DNA of 64,000 nt from Patiriisocius sp047731265 (lineage in GTDB: Bacteria > Bacteroidota > Bacteroidia > Flavobacteriales > Flavobacteriaceae), in contig NZ_CP159835.1 of NCBI RefSeq assembly GCF_047731265.1, positions 1,240,001 to 1,304,000 of the forward strand, read 5' to 3'. Position numbers and translations under genes: made by a program. This document shows, piece by piece, positions 26,718 to 36,238 of the stretch (the first letter of the stretch is position 1; every line of letters begins with the position of its first letter). The notes under the pieces are model-generated. The model was not told where the DNA came from. It made no database searches and saw only the letters and a program-made list of their open reading frames with translations.

Positions 26718-26753
26718 CCCGAAGCCACTTACGCTATTGCAGTGGAGGCTTGT
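26718..26753. repeat. Imperfect hairpin in the ricT leader
   Basis: AAGCCACT and AGTGGAGGCTT form a stem with a 3-base bulge around TACGCTATTGC. It lies about 100 bases before the ricT ATG. It may be a dispersed palindrome or a leader structure; nothing else is seen in 26600-26852 except an EcoRI-like motif repeat (GAATTCATAATTC, TTCAGAATTA) near 26611-26638. Confidence 0.35.
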
Positions 26754-26852
26754 GAAGAATTTGTATAGGATTTATGAAGTGGAAATTAATCACTTTGATT
26801 CGTATTTAGTAGACATTCAAGTCAAATACTCCTCAATATATATATGTAAATT

Positions 26853-28148
26853 ATGGGCTGTACTAGCTGTGCTTCAGGCGCTGACGGACAACCAAAAGGC
26901 TGCAAAAACAATGGAACTTGCGGGACTGATGGTTGTAATAAATTAACTGTTTTTGATTGGCTTTCCAATATGGCGCTTCCAGCGAATATGACTCCTTATA
27001 CTGGAGTAGAAGTTCGCTTTAAAAACGGCCGCAAACACTTTTATCAAAACGAAGATAAACTTTCTTTAAGCATCGGCGATGTAGTTGCCACCCACGCAGA
27101 AACGGGCCACGATATTGGACAAGTAACCTTAACAGGAGAATTGGTTAGGGTGCAGATGAAGAAGAAGAAGGAAAACCCTGACGCAACTAAACTTCCTAAA
27201 ATATATAGAAAAGCAAGCCAAAGGGATATTGATGTATGGCAAGGCGTAAGAGATCGTGAAGCCGATATTCAAAAACGCTCTCGCGAAATAGCAATTCGTA
27301 TAGGATTGCGAATGAAGATTAGTGATGTAGAATTTCAAGGAGATGCCAGTAAAGTAATTTTCTATTACACCGCAGAGGAACGTGTAGATTTTAGAGAACT
27401 CATTAAAGAGTTTGCCCGCACCTTCAACAGCCGTATAGAAATGAAACAAGTGGGCTTTAGACAAGAAGCCGCAAGACTTGGTGGTATTGGTAGTTGTGGT
27501 AGAGAACTATGTTGTTCTACTTGGTTAACAGATTTTAGATCTGTAAATACCTCTGCGGCACGTTACCAGCAGCTTTCGCTTAATCCTCAAAAGTTAGCGG
27601 GACAATGTGGTAAATTAAAGTGTTGTCTTAATTTTGAATTGGACACCTATCTTGATGCCCTCAAAGATTTTCCGCGTAGCGATGTAAAATTAAAGACCGA
27701 AAAAGGAACAGCAGTTTGTCAAAAGACAGATATTTTTAAAGGATTGCTTTGGTTCGCTTACGAAAAGGAAGGAATGAATTGGCATGAATTGGACCTAGAT
27801 AAAGTAAACGAAATAATTGCCATTAACAAGAAAGGGAATACCGTTACAAGTCTGGAAGAATATGTTGAAGAAGTTAAAATAGATACTACCGAGTTATTTA
27901 ATAACGTTGTAGGTCAAGATAGTTTAACTCGTTTTGATGCGCCAAAAGGGCAAAGAAATAAAAAGAAACGCAACAACCGTAAGCGCAAACCGGCAACGGC
28001 AGGAGCTTCAGAAGATAAAGGAGGAAGACCACCGCGTAATCGTAATAACCAAAATGGGAAGAGCACAGGTGGAAAGACCTCTGGTAGTGGTATTGCAAAT
28101 AAAAAACCCAATAACAATAGAAATAGGAACCGAAATACCTCAAAGTAA
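26853..28148 (+). CDS. PSP1/RicT-like protein
   Basis: A 431-residue PSP1-domain protein. The N-terminus is Cys-rich (MGCTSCASGADGQPKGCKNN, then GTCGTDGCN); the PSP1 core has YTGVEVRFKNGRKHFY, GDVVATHAETGHDIG, EEIA-like helices and the Cys-rich segments GGIGSCGRELCCSTW and GQCGKLKCCLNFE. Related RicT proteins bind FeS clusters in the RicAFT complex that promotes RNA processing. The last about 70 residues are basic and low complexity (RNKKKRNNRKRK, NNNRNRNRN), possibly RNA-binding. It abuts gldH without a gap, a conserved Flavobacteriia pairing. Confidence 0.85.
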   Translation: MGCTSCASGADGQPKGCKNNGTCGTDGCNKLTVFDWLSNMALPANMTPYTGVEVRFKNGRKHFYQNEDKLSLSIGDVVATHAETGHDIGQVTLTGELVRVQMKKKKENPDATKLPKIYRKASQRDIDVWQGVRDREADIQKRSREIAIRIGLRMKISDVEFQGDASKVIFYYTAEERVDFRELIKEFARTFNSRIEMKQVGFRQEAARLGGIGSCGRELCCSTWLTDFRSVNTSAARYQQLSLNPQKLAGQCGKLKCCLNFELDTYLDALKDFPRSDVKLKTEKGTAVCQKTDIFKGLLWFAYEKEGMNWHELDLDKVNEIIAINKKGNTVTSLEEYVEEVKIDTTELFNNVVGQDSLTRFDAPKGQRNKKKRNNRKRKPATAGASEDKGGRPPRNRNNQNGKSTGGKTSGSGIANKKPNNNRNRNRNTSK

Positions 28149-28631
28149 ATGAGACCTATTTGTTCAATCGTTCTATTATTAATTTTGCTTACTGCTTGCG
28201 ATGATATCACCGTTGCCGGTGATACGGTATCCATTACAAATGATACTTGGCAATCTGTCAATAAAGTTGAATTTTCAATGCCCGTTATGGATAGCATTAA
28301 TTCGTACCATCTTTTTTTTACTGTTAGAAACACAAATGAATACCCTTTTAGTAATCTTTATTTGATTGCTACACTAAAATATCCTCACGGTAAAACGGTT
28401 GTAGATACGATAGAATATAAAATGGCAAAGCCAGATGGAAGTTGGTTGGGAAATGGAATAGGTTCAGTAAAAGAAAGCAAGCTTTATTATAAAGAAAATT
28501 TTATTTTTAAAGAATTGGGAGAGTATCAACTAACTGTGGAACAGGCAGTTCGTGACAATGGCGATGTGCAAGGGGTTTCGAGCTTAACAGGGATTAGTAA
28601 TGTAGGATATAGTATTGAAAAGATAGAATAA
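28149..28631 (+). CDS. gldH: Gliding motility lipoprotein GldH
   Basis: A 160-residue lipoprotein: signal MRPICSIVLLLILLTACDD with lipobox Cys at residue 17. NDTWQSVNKVEFSMPV, YHLFFTVRNTNEYPFSNLYL and GSWLGNGIGSVKESKLYYKE are GldH signatures. GldH is required for gliding and supports type IX secretion. The ATG directly follows the ricT-like stop, and the PBP1A gene follows after 143 bases. Confidence 0.92.
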   Translation: MRPICSIVLLLILLTACDDITVAGDTVSITNDTWQSVNKVEFSMPVMDSINSYHLFFTVRNTNEYPFSNLYLIATLKYPHGKTVVDTIEYKMAKPDGSWLGNGIGSVKESKLYYKENFIFKELGEYQLTVEQAVRDNGDVQGVSSLTGISNVGYSIEKIE

Positions 28632-28774
28632 CGCTTCGCTTTTCGAATAATTTTGAATTCAAGACGGTTACTATTAAAATGAATACGAATTCTCTTTTAG
28701 GGGGTTTTTACTACAAGAAAGTAAGATATTGCATTAAAATTTAAAATGCAGCTTTCAATTGAAAGCAATACAGT

Positions 28775-31084
28775 ATGGCAAAAAAACAAACCACTCCTCA
28801 GAAAAAGAAGAAGCGTACATATACTCCAACACGTATTTTTTGGTTATTCATTTTTAGCGGCATAGGTGCTGTATTGTTATTGTTTTTATTGGCGTCTTTT
28901 GGGGTCTTTGGAAGCCTTCCAGATGAAACGAGTTTAGAAAATCCTGAAAAAAATTTAGCAACTGAAATCATTGCTGTTGATGGTAAGGTACTCGGTAAAT
29001 TTTATAAAGAAAACCGCACTCCAGTTCTGTTTGAAGAATTACCAGATCATTTAATAAAGGCATTAATAGCAACTGAAGATATTAGGTTTTACGATCACAG
29101 TGGAATCGATATGCGCGGGACGTTAAGAGCTGCTGTTTTTTTGGGAAGCAAAGGAGGTGCAAGTACGATTTCTCAGCAACTTGCCAAACAATTATTTACT
29201 GATCAAGCTTCAAAAAATAAAATTGAACGCGGCCTTCAAAAAATAAAAGAATGGATTATAGCTACGCGTTTAGAGCGCCGTTATACCAAAGATGAAATTC
29301 TTACGATGTATTTTAATGAGTATGATTTCTTAAATCAAGCCATTGGAATTGAATCTGCGAGTAATATTTATTTTGATAAACCACCGTCAGCATTAAACAC
29401 ATCAGAATCTGCGATGCTTGTAGGAATGTTTAAAAACTCTTCCTTGTACAATCCCCTTCGCAATCCAGAAGGTGTAAAAAACCGAAGGAATGTGGTGTTG
29501 GCTCAAATGGCAAAGTATGATTTTATAAGTGGGCAGGTTAAGGATAGTCTGCAGGCGCTTCCCTTAGAATTTAGCTACACACCACAAGGACATGTAGAAG
29601 GTATCGCCACCTATTTTAGAGAATATGCCCGAGCATTTATGGCAGATTGGACAAAGAATCATCCACGTAGTGACGGGACTAATTTTAACATTTATAGAGA
29701 TGGGTTAAAAGTATACACAACGATAGATTCTAGAATGCAGACCTATGCAGAAGAATCTATGGATGCACACATTGCAAATTTGCAGAAGGAATTTAACAAA
29801 CAAAATAAAAAGAATAAAATAACTCCCTTTAGAGATGTAACCGAGGAGGAAATTGAAAAAATAATGAATAATGCTATCCGACGAAGCGAGCGTTGGAGAA
29901 TCATGAGCGATCGAGGAAAATCGGAAGAAGAAATTCGCGCAAGTTTCAACAAGAAAGCAAAAATGCGTGTTTTTTCATGGGCTGGAGATAAAGACACGAT
30001 AATGACTCCGAGAGATTCTATTAGGTATTATAAACGGTATTTACAAGGATCGCTTATGTCTATGGAGCCTCAAACTGGAGAGGTACGAGCCTACGTTGGA
30101 GGTATTAATTACAAGCATTTTAAATATGATATGGTAACAACGGGTAGGCGACAAATTGGCTCTACATTTAAACCTTTTGTGTACGCAACCGTTATAGACC
30201 AGATGCATATGTCTCCTTGTGATACATTGCCTAACACACCCTATTGTATTCCGGCGGGAAAACGGGGTAATACAAAAGATTGGTGCCCTAAAAACGCAAG
30301 CGGAAACTATGGAGGAATGCTTACTTTAAAGGAAGCGCTGGCAAAATCGATAAATACTATTACCGCAAGGTTAATTGATCGTGTTGGGGTAGAACCTGTG
30401 ATTGAGTTAGTAGGTAAAATGGGAGTAGAAACAAAAAACATTGTTCCAGTACCCTCATTAGCTTTAGGTACAGCAGATTTGTCTCTCTATGAAATGGTTG
30501 GGGCTTATAGCACATTTGCAAATGAGGGTGTGTATGTAAAACCAACGTTAATTTCAAGAATTGAAGACAAAAATGGAACGGTATTATATCAAAACACGCC
30601 AGAGACAAAAGATGTTATTAGTAGCGAAACAGCTTATGTTACTGTGAGCCTTCTAGAAGGAGTAACACAGTCAGGTTCAGGTGCTCGTTTACGACGCACG
30701 TGGGTGGCAAAAAACGGAGTATATGCAAATGCAGTAACAGGGTATCCATATGTGTTTAAAAACCCTATTGCTGGAAAGACTGGAACTACTCAAAATAATA
30801 GTGACGGTTGGTTTATGGGCATGGTTCCAAATTTAGTTACTGGAGTTTGGGTAGGAGGGGAAGATCGTTCGGTTCACTTTAGTTCTACTGCCTATGGGCA
30901 GGGCGCAACTATGGCGCTACCAGTTTGGGCATTGTATATGAAAAAGTGTTATGCTAATAAGGAATTAGGAGTTTCAGAGGGGGAATTCAAAAAACCTGAA
31001 AAAATAGAGATAGCCACTGATTGCGATAAATGGAAAGATGAAAATGGACCTACAGATGAGGTGCCAGATGAATTTGATTTTTAA
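28775..31084 (+). CDS. Penicillin-binding protein 1A, bifunctional
   Basis: A 769-residue class A PBP that polymerises glycan strands and cross-links peptidoglycan. A basic N-tail and one membrane anchor (FWLFIFSGIGAVLLLFLLASF) are followed by a GT51 domain (ATEDIRFYDHSGID, GGASTISQQLAKQLF, RRYTKDEILTMYFNEY) and a transpeptidase with GSTFKPF (SxxK), KSINTI (SxN) and AGKTGTTQNNSDGW (KTG). It is complete. The acidic C-tail (TDEVPDEFDF) is typical in the group. A strong terminator follows at 31171-31208. Confidence 0.95.
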   Translation: MAKKQTTPQKKKKRTYTPTRIFWLFIFSGIGAVLLLFLLASFGVFGSLPDETSLENPEKNLATEIIAVDGKVLGKFYKENRTPVLFEELPDHLIKALIATEDIRFYDHSGIDMRGTLRAAVFLGSKGGASTISQQLAKQLFTDQASKNKIERGLQKIKEWIIATRLERRYTKDEILTMYFNEYDFLNQAIGIESASNIYFDKPPSALNTSESAMLVGMFKNSSLYNPLRNPEGVKNRRNVVLAQMAKYDFISGQVKDSLQALPLEFSYTPQGHVEGIATYFREYARAFMADWTKNHPRSDGTNFNIYRDGLKVYTTIDSRMQTYAEESMDAHIANLQKEFNKQNKKNKITPFRDVTEEEIEKIMNNAIRRSERWRIMSDRGKSEEEIRASFNKKAKMRVFSWAGDKDTIMTPRDSIRYYKRYLQGSLMSMEPQTGEVRAYVGGINYKHFKYDMVTTGRRQIGSTFKPFVYATVIDQMHMSPCDTLPNTPYCIPAGKRGNTKDWCPKNASGNYGGMLTLKEALAKSINTITARLIDRVGVEPVIELVGKMGVETKNIVPVPSLALGTADLSLYEMVGAYSTFANEGVYVKPTLISRIEDKNGTVLYQNTPETKDVISSETAYVTVSLLEGVTQSGSGARLRRTWVAKNGVYANAVTGYPYVFKNPIAGKTGTTQNNSDGWFMGMVPNLVTGVWVGGEDRSVHFSSTAYGQGATMALPVWALYMKKCYANKELGVSEGEFKKPEKIEIATDCDKWKDENGPTDEVPDEFDF

Positions 31085-31170
31085 TACTGCGTGTGGGTAG
31101 ACGCACGACCGCTACGTTACACGATACACGAAACGATTTTTCTTGCTTCGGAAATTTTAGTGTTGAAATC

Positions 31171-31208
31171 AAAAATGCTTCAAAAGAAATTTTGAAGCAT
31201 TTTTTTTG
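31171..31208 (+). terminator. Rho-independent terminator after PBP1A
   Basis: AAAATGCTTCAAAA and TTTTGAAGCATTTT form a 14-bp perfect stem around GAAA, followed by a T-run. It ends the ricT-gldH-PBP1A transcript. Confidence 0.85.
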
Positions 31209-31224
31209 CTATTTTTTTGTCAGT

Positions 31225-31296
31225 CTGAGCCTGTCGAAGACCCGCAAGTTTAGCAGGATTAAAGCTACGTAAAACAAGGCCCTTTGACAGGCTCAG
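31225..31296. repeat. Dispersed inverted-repeat element
   Basis: CTGAGCCTGTCGAAG (31225-31239) and CTTTGACAGGCTCAG (31282-31296) are inverted copies, 14 of 15 bases complementary, enclosing 42 bases. This arm sequence is familiar as a dispersed palindrome in marine Flavobacteriia genomes. The 328-base gap 31085-31412 otherwise holds only the PBP1A terminator and an AT-rich leader for the LRR gene. Confidence 0.65.
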
Positions 31297-31412
31297 GGTC
31301 ACATAACATTAAAAAAACCCAAGAATAACAAACTAATTTTAAACATTCTACACAATTAACAGGCTTCCTCCGTTTTTTTTTTCTTTACAAGTATTTTTTA
31401 AAAAAACCTGCT

Positions 31413-34151
31413 ATGACTAGACTACTCTTTCTTTGCGCTTGCCTTTGTTTTTCGTTTACGTCCTTTTCTCAAATTGTCAATATTCCTGATGCTAATTTTA
31501 AGAATACATTGGTAAATTATAATAGCTATGTAATAGACACCAATGGCGATGGTGAAATACAAGTAATTGAGGCAGAGGCTTTGGCTAATGTACAATTAAA
31601 TTTAGGTGATGAAAATATTAGTGATTTAACCGGCTTGGAAGCATTCATAAATTTAAGAAACCTTTACAGTTATGGGAATTTATATACAGATATAGAGATA
31701 AGCGCCTTAGCAGCATTAGATTTTCTTTATTTAAGTGAAAGGCAATTAACATCAATCACATTTCCAACAACGAATAATTTAGAAGAAATTTATATAAGTT
31801 CTGATTTTATTACAACATTGGATCTGTCGCAATTTAATAATTTAGAAGATTTCAGTTTTACAGGAAACTTTGAAACACCTCTATTACAGAGTATAGAATT
31901 GCCTGCTACACCTACATTGAGAAAAATAAGGATAACCGAAAGCTTATTAACAGAAATAGATGTGTCAGGCAATGATAATATAGAATATTTGCAAATTCGG
32001 AGTGGAAATTTAAATAATATCAATGTTTCAAATTTATTGAATTTAGAATATCTGGTTTTAACCAATAATAATTTATCAAGTATAGATGTTTCTCAAAATA
32101 ACGCTTTGAAAACATTTGGCATTTCAATAAATAATATAACGAACGTGGATATCTCTAACTTGATTGCGTTAGAGATTTTCTATTTTAATAGATGTGAAGT
32201 TGCAGCTATTGATGTTAGTAATAACATAAATTTAGAATTGTTAATATTGTTTGAAACCAATTTAACTGATATTGACTTATCAAATAATGGCAATTTAGAA
32301 TTAATAAGGCTTGATAGCAGTCAAATTTCAACTCTTGATTTATCAAATAATCCTAATTTGATAAATTTAAATATAAGCAACACCTTAATTGATACTATTG
32401 ATTTATCAAATAATGATTTAATAGAAGATTTAAGGATCAATTATTTAGATATGAATATGATTGATTTAAGTAATCTTACTGTTTTAGACTATTTAGAGTG
32501 TCTGTATTCTACATTTACAGAGATTGATTTTTCAAACAATACATTGTTAGAAAGAGCTATACTTGTTGGTTCGCAGTTTGAAAGCTTAGATTTTTCAAGC
32601 AATCCAAATATAAGATTTATTCCGACTAATGGCTCACTAAATCTTGAATCCATCAATGTAAAAAACACAACACTTTCAGAATTATACATTCAGGCAAACA
32701 ACAACCCCAACCTAAATTTCATCTGCGTAGATGATATAAATGAGGCAGCCGCCCAAAATTGGCAAATCCCACCCTTTACTAGTTTTGTTACAGATTGCTC
32801 CTTGGCAGATGGGGAGTTAAACCGTATAGAGGGCACTGTAAACTATGATGCCAATGGCAACAATTGCGGTGTAGGTGCCTATGGTATTGATGGTTATCTT
32901 GTAAATGCCACAGACGGCACGAGTAATTTTGCCAATACTACCGTTGCCAATGGAGGGTATGGGATTACGGTTTCAGAAAACACCTATACCACCCAAGTCC
33001 TAGGTTTATCACCATATTTTGACACCAACCCAGCAACCGCAACTAACACCTTTGTAGGTTTTGACCAAACCCAAACCGCAAATTTTTGTGTAGTACCCAA
33101 TACCACCGCAAACGATTTAACGGTTGCTATGTTTCCTGTCTCAGAAGCTAGACCTGGTTTTGAGGCATTTTATGAAATTGTCTATGAAAATGTGGGCACC
33201 ACAACCTTAACAGGTGAGGTAACACTTGCTTTTAGTGACCCGCAAATAGATTTTGTGGAGTCAACACCCAGTCCAACAAATCAAACTAGTAGCACACTCA
33301 CTTTTAATGTGGGCACTTTAGCTCCTTTTCAACAAGGCAGTGTTATGGCAACGTTTTTATTAGACCAACCGCCCATAAATGAAAGCGGATATTTGCTAGC
33401 ATTTACTGCAACCATAAATCCTACGGCAGGCGATGCAACACCAGATGATAATGAATTTTATTTTCCGCAGGAAATCGTGAACTCTTTTGATCCCAATGAT
33501 AAAAGGTGTATTCAAGGAAGTCAAGTGTTAATTGAGGACGCAGACCAGTATTTACATTATATCGTGCGCTTTCAAAATTTAGGAACTGCCTCTGCCATTA
33601 ATGTGCGCGTGGTAGATGTGCTGGATGATTTGTTAGATTTTTCAACTTTTAGAGTCTTAACTGCCAGCCATGCAATGGAAACAACCCTTATTGACGGGCA
33701 GATAAATTTTATTTTTGACAACATCAATCTCCCCGCAGAAATTAATGACCCAGAGGGAAGTAATGGCTATATAACCTTTAAAATAAAACCACGTTCAGGT
33801 ATCGTTCTTGGCGATGAAGTAAACAATCGCGCCGATATTTATTTTGATTTTAATCCCCCCATTTTAACGAATGTTACTTCAACTACCTATGTAGATGTTC
33901 TTTATGTAAGTGATTCGGTTATAAGTGATGTTGTTTTATATCCAAATCCTGCAACAACAGAAATTAACATTCAAACAGCTTATGCTATTAACGAGGTGAG
34001 TATTGTAAATACTTTAGGACAACAACTACAAATAGCTAAAATTTCAGAAGATAAAAAGCACGTAGACGTTTCCGCTTTAGCTACAGGAATGTATTTTGTA
34101 AAAGTTACCACGGAGCAGGGTACGGGAATTTGTCAGGTTGTAAAGCAATAG
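31413..34151 (+). CDS. Secreted leucine-rich-repeat protein with T9SS sorting domain
   Basis: A 912-residue surface or secreted protein. A signal peptide (LLFLCACLCFSFTSFSQ) is followed by a short Ca-binding-like loop DTNGDGEIQVIEAEAL, then about 17 LRRs of 20-22 residues over residues about 65-440 (units such as IDVSQNNALKTFGIS, IDLSNNGNLELIRL, LDLSNNPNLINLNIS). A spacer, a DUF7619-like domain (NSFDPNDKRCIQGSQV ... ADIYFDFNPPILTN, about 690-830) and a T9SS tail (VVLYPNPATTEINI ... GMYFVKVTTEQG) complete it. LRRs suggest protein or glycan binding. A perfect terminator follows. Confidence 0.88.
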   Translation: MTRLLFLCACLCFSFTSFSQIVNIPDANFKNTLVNYNSYVIDTNGDGEIQVIEAEALANVQLNLGDENISDLTGLEAFINLRNLYSYGNLYTDIEISALAALDFLYLSERQLTSITFPTTNNLEEIYISSDFITTLDLSQFNNLEDFSFTGNFETPLLQSIELPATPTLRKIRITESLLTEIDVSGNDNIEYLQIRSGNLNNINVSNLLNLEYLVLTNNNLSSIDVSQNNALKTFGISINNITNVDISNLIALEIFYFNRCEVAAIDVSNNINLELLILFETNLTDIDLSNNGNLELIRLDSSQISTLDLSNNPNLINLNISNTLIDTIDLSNNDLIEDLRINYLDMNMIDLSNLTVLDYLECLYSTFTEIDFSNNTLLERAILVGSQFESLDFSSNPNIRFIPTNGSLNLESINVKNTTLSELYIQANNNPNLNFICVDDINEAAAQNWQIPPFTSFVTDCSLADGELNRIEGTVNYDANGNNCGVGAYGIDGYLVNATDGTSNFANTTVANGGYGITVSENTYTTQVLGLSPYFDTNPATATNTFVGFDQTQTANFCVVPNTTANDLTVAMFPVSEARPGFEAFYEIVYENVGTTTLTGEVTLAFSDPQIDFVESTPSPTNQTSSTLTFNVGTLAPFQQGSVMATFLLDQPPINESGYLLAFTATINPTAGDATPDDNEFYFPQEIVNSFDPNDKRCIQGSQVLIEDADQYLHYIVRFQNLGTASAINVRVVDVLDDLLDFSTFRVLTASHAMETTLIDGQINFIFDNINLPAEINDPEGSNGYITFKIKPRSGIVLGDEVNNRADIYFDFNPPILTNVTSTTYVDVLYVSDSVISDVVLYPNPATTEINIQTAYAINEVSIVNTLGQQLQIAKISEDKKHVDVSALATGMYFVKVTTEQGTGICQVVKQ

Positions 34152-34173
34152 TTAAAAAAAACATTAAACATTT

Positions 34174-34209
34174 AAACCTAACAGGTCTCAAAGACCTGTT
34201 AGGTTTTTT
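34174..34209 (+). terminator. Rho-independent terminator after the LRR gene
   Basis: AAACCTAACAGGTCT pairs with AGACCTGTTAGGTTT (15 bp, perfect, 3-base loop), followed by TTTT. Very stable. Confidence 0.9.
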
Positions 34210-34281
34210 ACTTACAAAAACTCATCGCTCACCACTCAAGACTCCTCACTTTTGAGTATTTTTATGAAAAATTTAGGTACG

Positions 34282-34980
34282 ATGATTAATAAAACAGTCG
34301 CAAACGTGACGGAAGCCTGCAAAGGAGTAAAAGACGGAATGACTTTTATGCTAGGAGGTTTCGGTCTTAGCGGAATCCCCGAAAACGCCATTGCTCAATT
34401 GGTTAAACTAAATGTAATGGACGTAACCTGTATTTCAAATAATGCAGGTGTGGACGATTTTGGATTAGGGCAACTATTACAGAAACATCAAATCAAAAAG
34501 ATGATTTCTTCTTATGTTGGAGAGAACGCTGAGTTTGAAAGGCAGATGTTGAGTGGAGAATTGGATGTTGAGTTAATTCCGCAGGGAACATTAGCACAGA
34601 GATGCCAAGCAGCAAAAAGTGGAATTCCTGCATTTTACACTCCGGCAGGGTATGGTACCGAGGTGGGTGAAGGCAAAGAATCAAAAGAATTTAATGGTAA
34701 AATGCATTTGCTAGAACACGCTTTTAAAGCAGATTTTGCATTTGTAAAAGCTTGGAAAGGAGACACGGCTGGTAATTTAGTTTTTAAAGGAACAGCGAGA
34801 AATTTTAACCCCAATATGGCAGGCGCGGCTACAATTACGGTCGCTGAGGTTGAGGAATTAGTGCCAGCAGGCGAATTAGATCCAAACCACATTCACGTAC
34901 CTGGAATATTTGTAAAACGAATTTTTCAAGGAGAGAAATACGAGAAGAGAATAGAGCAGTTAACGGTGAGGAAAAAATGA
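34282..34980 (+). CDS. scoA: 3-oxoacid CoA-transferase subunit A
   Basis: A 233-residue subunit A of succinyl-CoA:3-ketoacid CoA-transferase, which activates acetoacetate using succinyl-CoA. The ATG at 34282 (MINKTVANVTEACKGVKDGM) matches the family start; upstream ATG 34264 and TTG 34252 are also in frame. The coenzyme A loop FMLGGFGLSGIPENAI and GTLAQRCQAAKSGIPAFYTPAGYGTEV are diagnostic. The partner subunit B lies 476 bases downstream, displaced by a four-helix-bundle cassette; these genes are normally almost adjacent. Confidence 0.95.
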   Translation: MINKTVANVTEACKGVKDGMTFMLGGFGLSGIPENAIAQLVKLNVMDVTCISNNAGVDDFGLGQLLQKHQIKKMISSYVGENAEFERQMLSGELDVELIPQGTLAQRCQAAKSGIPAFYTPAGYGTEVGEGKESKEFNGKMHLLEHAFKADFAFVKAWKGDTAGNLVFKGTARNFNPNMAGAATITVAEVEELVPAGELDPNHIHVPGIFVKRIFQGEKYEKRIEQLTVRKK

Positions 34981-35458
34981 TTTGAAGATTGGTGAATTTG
35001 AAAATTTGAAGATGGGAATGTGCATATTAATTGAATATTTCTGAAGTACTATTTATATGAGAAATGACAAAGACAATCTAATCGTAAATAAGACATTCGA
35101 ATTTTCATTGGAGATTATTGAGTTTACAGAAAACCTTCGTTCGTTACGTAAATTTCAAATGGCTTCACAATTATTTAGAAGTGGAACGTCTATTGGTGCG
35201 AATACTCGGGAAACTCAAAATGCAGAAAGTTCTGCAGACTTTATTCATAAGTTTAAAATAGCGGCAAAAGAAGGTGATGAGACAGATTATTGGCTACAAT
35301 TATGTGACGAGTCTAAACATTATCCTGATGTACCTCCTTCTATGAAATCAAATATAACATCTATTAATAGGATTATTTCCAAAATTATTAGCGCTAGTAA
35401 AAAGAACAGATAGTTGGTGATATTTCCAAATCATCAAATTCACAAATCATCAAATTAT
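34978..35458 (+). mobile_element. Four-helix-bundle cassette with flanking inverted repeats, between scoA and scoB
   Basis: The left arm (34978-35013) and the reverse complement of the right arm (35423-35458) agree at about 29 of 36 positions, built from ATTTGA(A/T)GATT and GTGAATTTGA units. The left arm begins on the scoA stop codon and the right arm ends on the scoB start codon. Between them lies one gene, 35057-35413. No transposase is present and target duplications are not evident. The cassette reading is inference. Confidence 0.6.
35057..35413 (+). CDS. Four-helix-bundle protein (23S rRNA IVP family)
   Basis: A 118-residue helical protein of the IVP family, first known from intervening sequences in 23S rRNA genes. 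Diagnostic segments are FEFSLEIIEFTENLR, ASQLFRSGTSIGANTRETQNAES and FIHKFKIAAKEGDETDYWL. It is complete and intact. The role of free-standing members is unknown; relatives include the Avd proteins of diversity-generating retroelements, but no retroelement is here. It sits between scoA and scoB inside inverted repeats, so it is probably a passenger of, or the reason for, the cassette. Confidence 0.9.
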   Translation: MRNDKDNLIVNKTFEFSLEIIEFTENLRSLRKFQMASQLFRSGTSIGANTRETQNAESSADFIHKFKIAAKEGDETDYWLQLCDESKHYPDVPPSMKSNITSINRIISKIISASKKNR

Positions 35459-36110
35459 GTTAAACAAAGAACAAATAGCACAAAGAATAGCAAAAGAAGT
35501 AAAAGACGGGTACTATGTAAACTTAGGAATAGGCATTCCCACTTTAGTAGCAAACTTTGTACGTGAAGATATTGAAGTAGAATTTCAAAGTGAAAATGGT
35601 ATTTTAGGAATGGGACCTTTTCCTTTTGAAGGGGAAGAAGATCCAGATATGATTAATGCTGGGAAACAAACAATTACCGCTTTAAAAGGAGCTTCGTTAT
35701 TTGATTCGGCAACAAGTTTTGCCATGATCCGTGGGCAACACGTAGATTTAACAATTTTAGGTGCTATGGAAGTTTCTCAGCAAGGAGACATCGCTAATTG
35801 GAAAATACCTGGTAAAATGGTAAAAGGAATGGGAGGCGCCATGGATCTTGTAGCAAGCGCTGAAAACATAATTGTAGCAATGATGCATACAAACCGTGCA
35901 GGAGAATCTAAGGTATTAAAGGAGTGTAGTCTTCCGCTAACGGGTGTTGCGTGTGTAAAAAAAGTAGTTAGCAATCTAGCCGTACTTGAAGTTGTTGATG
36001 GTAAGTTTAAGCTCTTAGAGCGTGCACCAGGGGTTAGTGTTGCTGAAATCATAGCAGCCACTCAAGGCGACTTGATAATTGAGGGTGATATTCCAGAAAT
36101 GAAATTTTAG
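35457..36110 (+). CDS. scoB: 3-oxoacid CoA-transferase subunit B
   Basis: A 217-residue subunit B with the catalytic glutamate in FQSENGILGMGPFP; VNLGIGIPTLVANFV and GGAMDLVASA are family motifs. It pairs with scoA at 34282-34980 to convert acetoacetate to acetoacetyl-CoA in the cytoplasm. The inserted four-helix-bundle cassette ends exactly at its ATG, so its ribosome-binding region now comes from the cassette arm. Confidence 0.96.
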   Translation: MLNKEQIAQRIAKEVKDGYYVNLGIGIPTLVANFVREDIEVEFQSENGILGMGPFPFEGEEDPDMINAGKQTITALKGASLFDSATSFAMIRGQHVDLTILGAMEVSQQGDIANWKIPGKMVKGMGGAMDLVASAENIIVAMMHTNRAGESKVLKECSLPLTGVACVKKVVSNLAVLEVVDGKFKLLERAPGVSVAEIIAATQGDLIIEGDIPEMKF

Positions 36111-36238
36111 ACGCGAGGGACTGACAATAGTATCTTTAAAACACGGCTTGACTTCCTATACCTATACTAGTTGTGGAAGCTATAACTCTCCTCTATTATT
36201 GTTTGCACTAGAGCTTATGTGCTGATAAAGATAGCTTT

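Noticed and set aside
26737..26946. 69-residue frame upstream of ricT
   Set aside because: It overlaps the Cys-rich ricT N-terminus in another frame and has no family-like features.
35057..35413. Diversity-generating retroelement accessory (Avd)
   Set aside because: The fold family is shared, but there is no reverse transcriptase, template repeat or variable repeat nearby.
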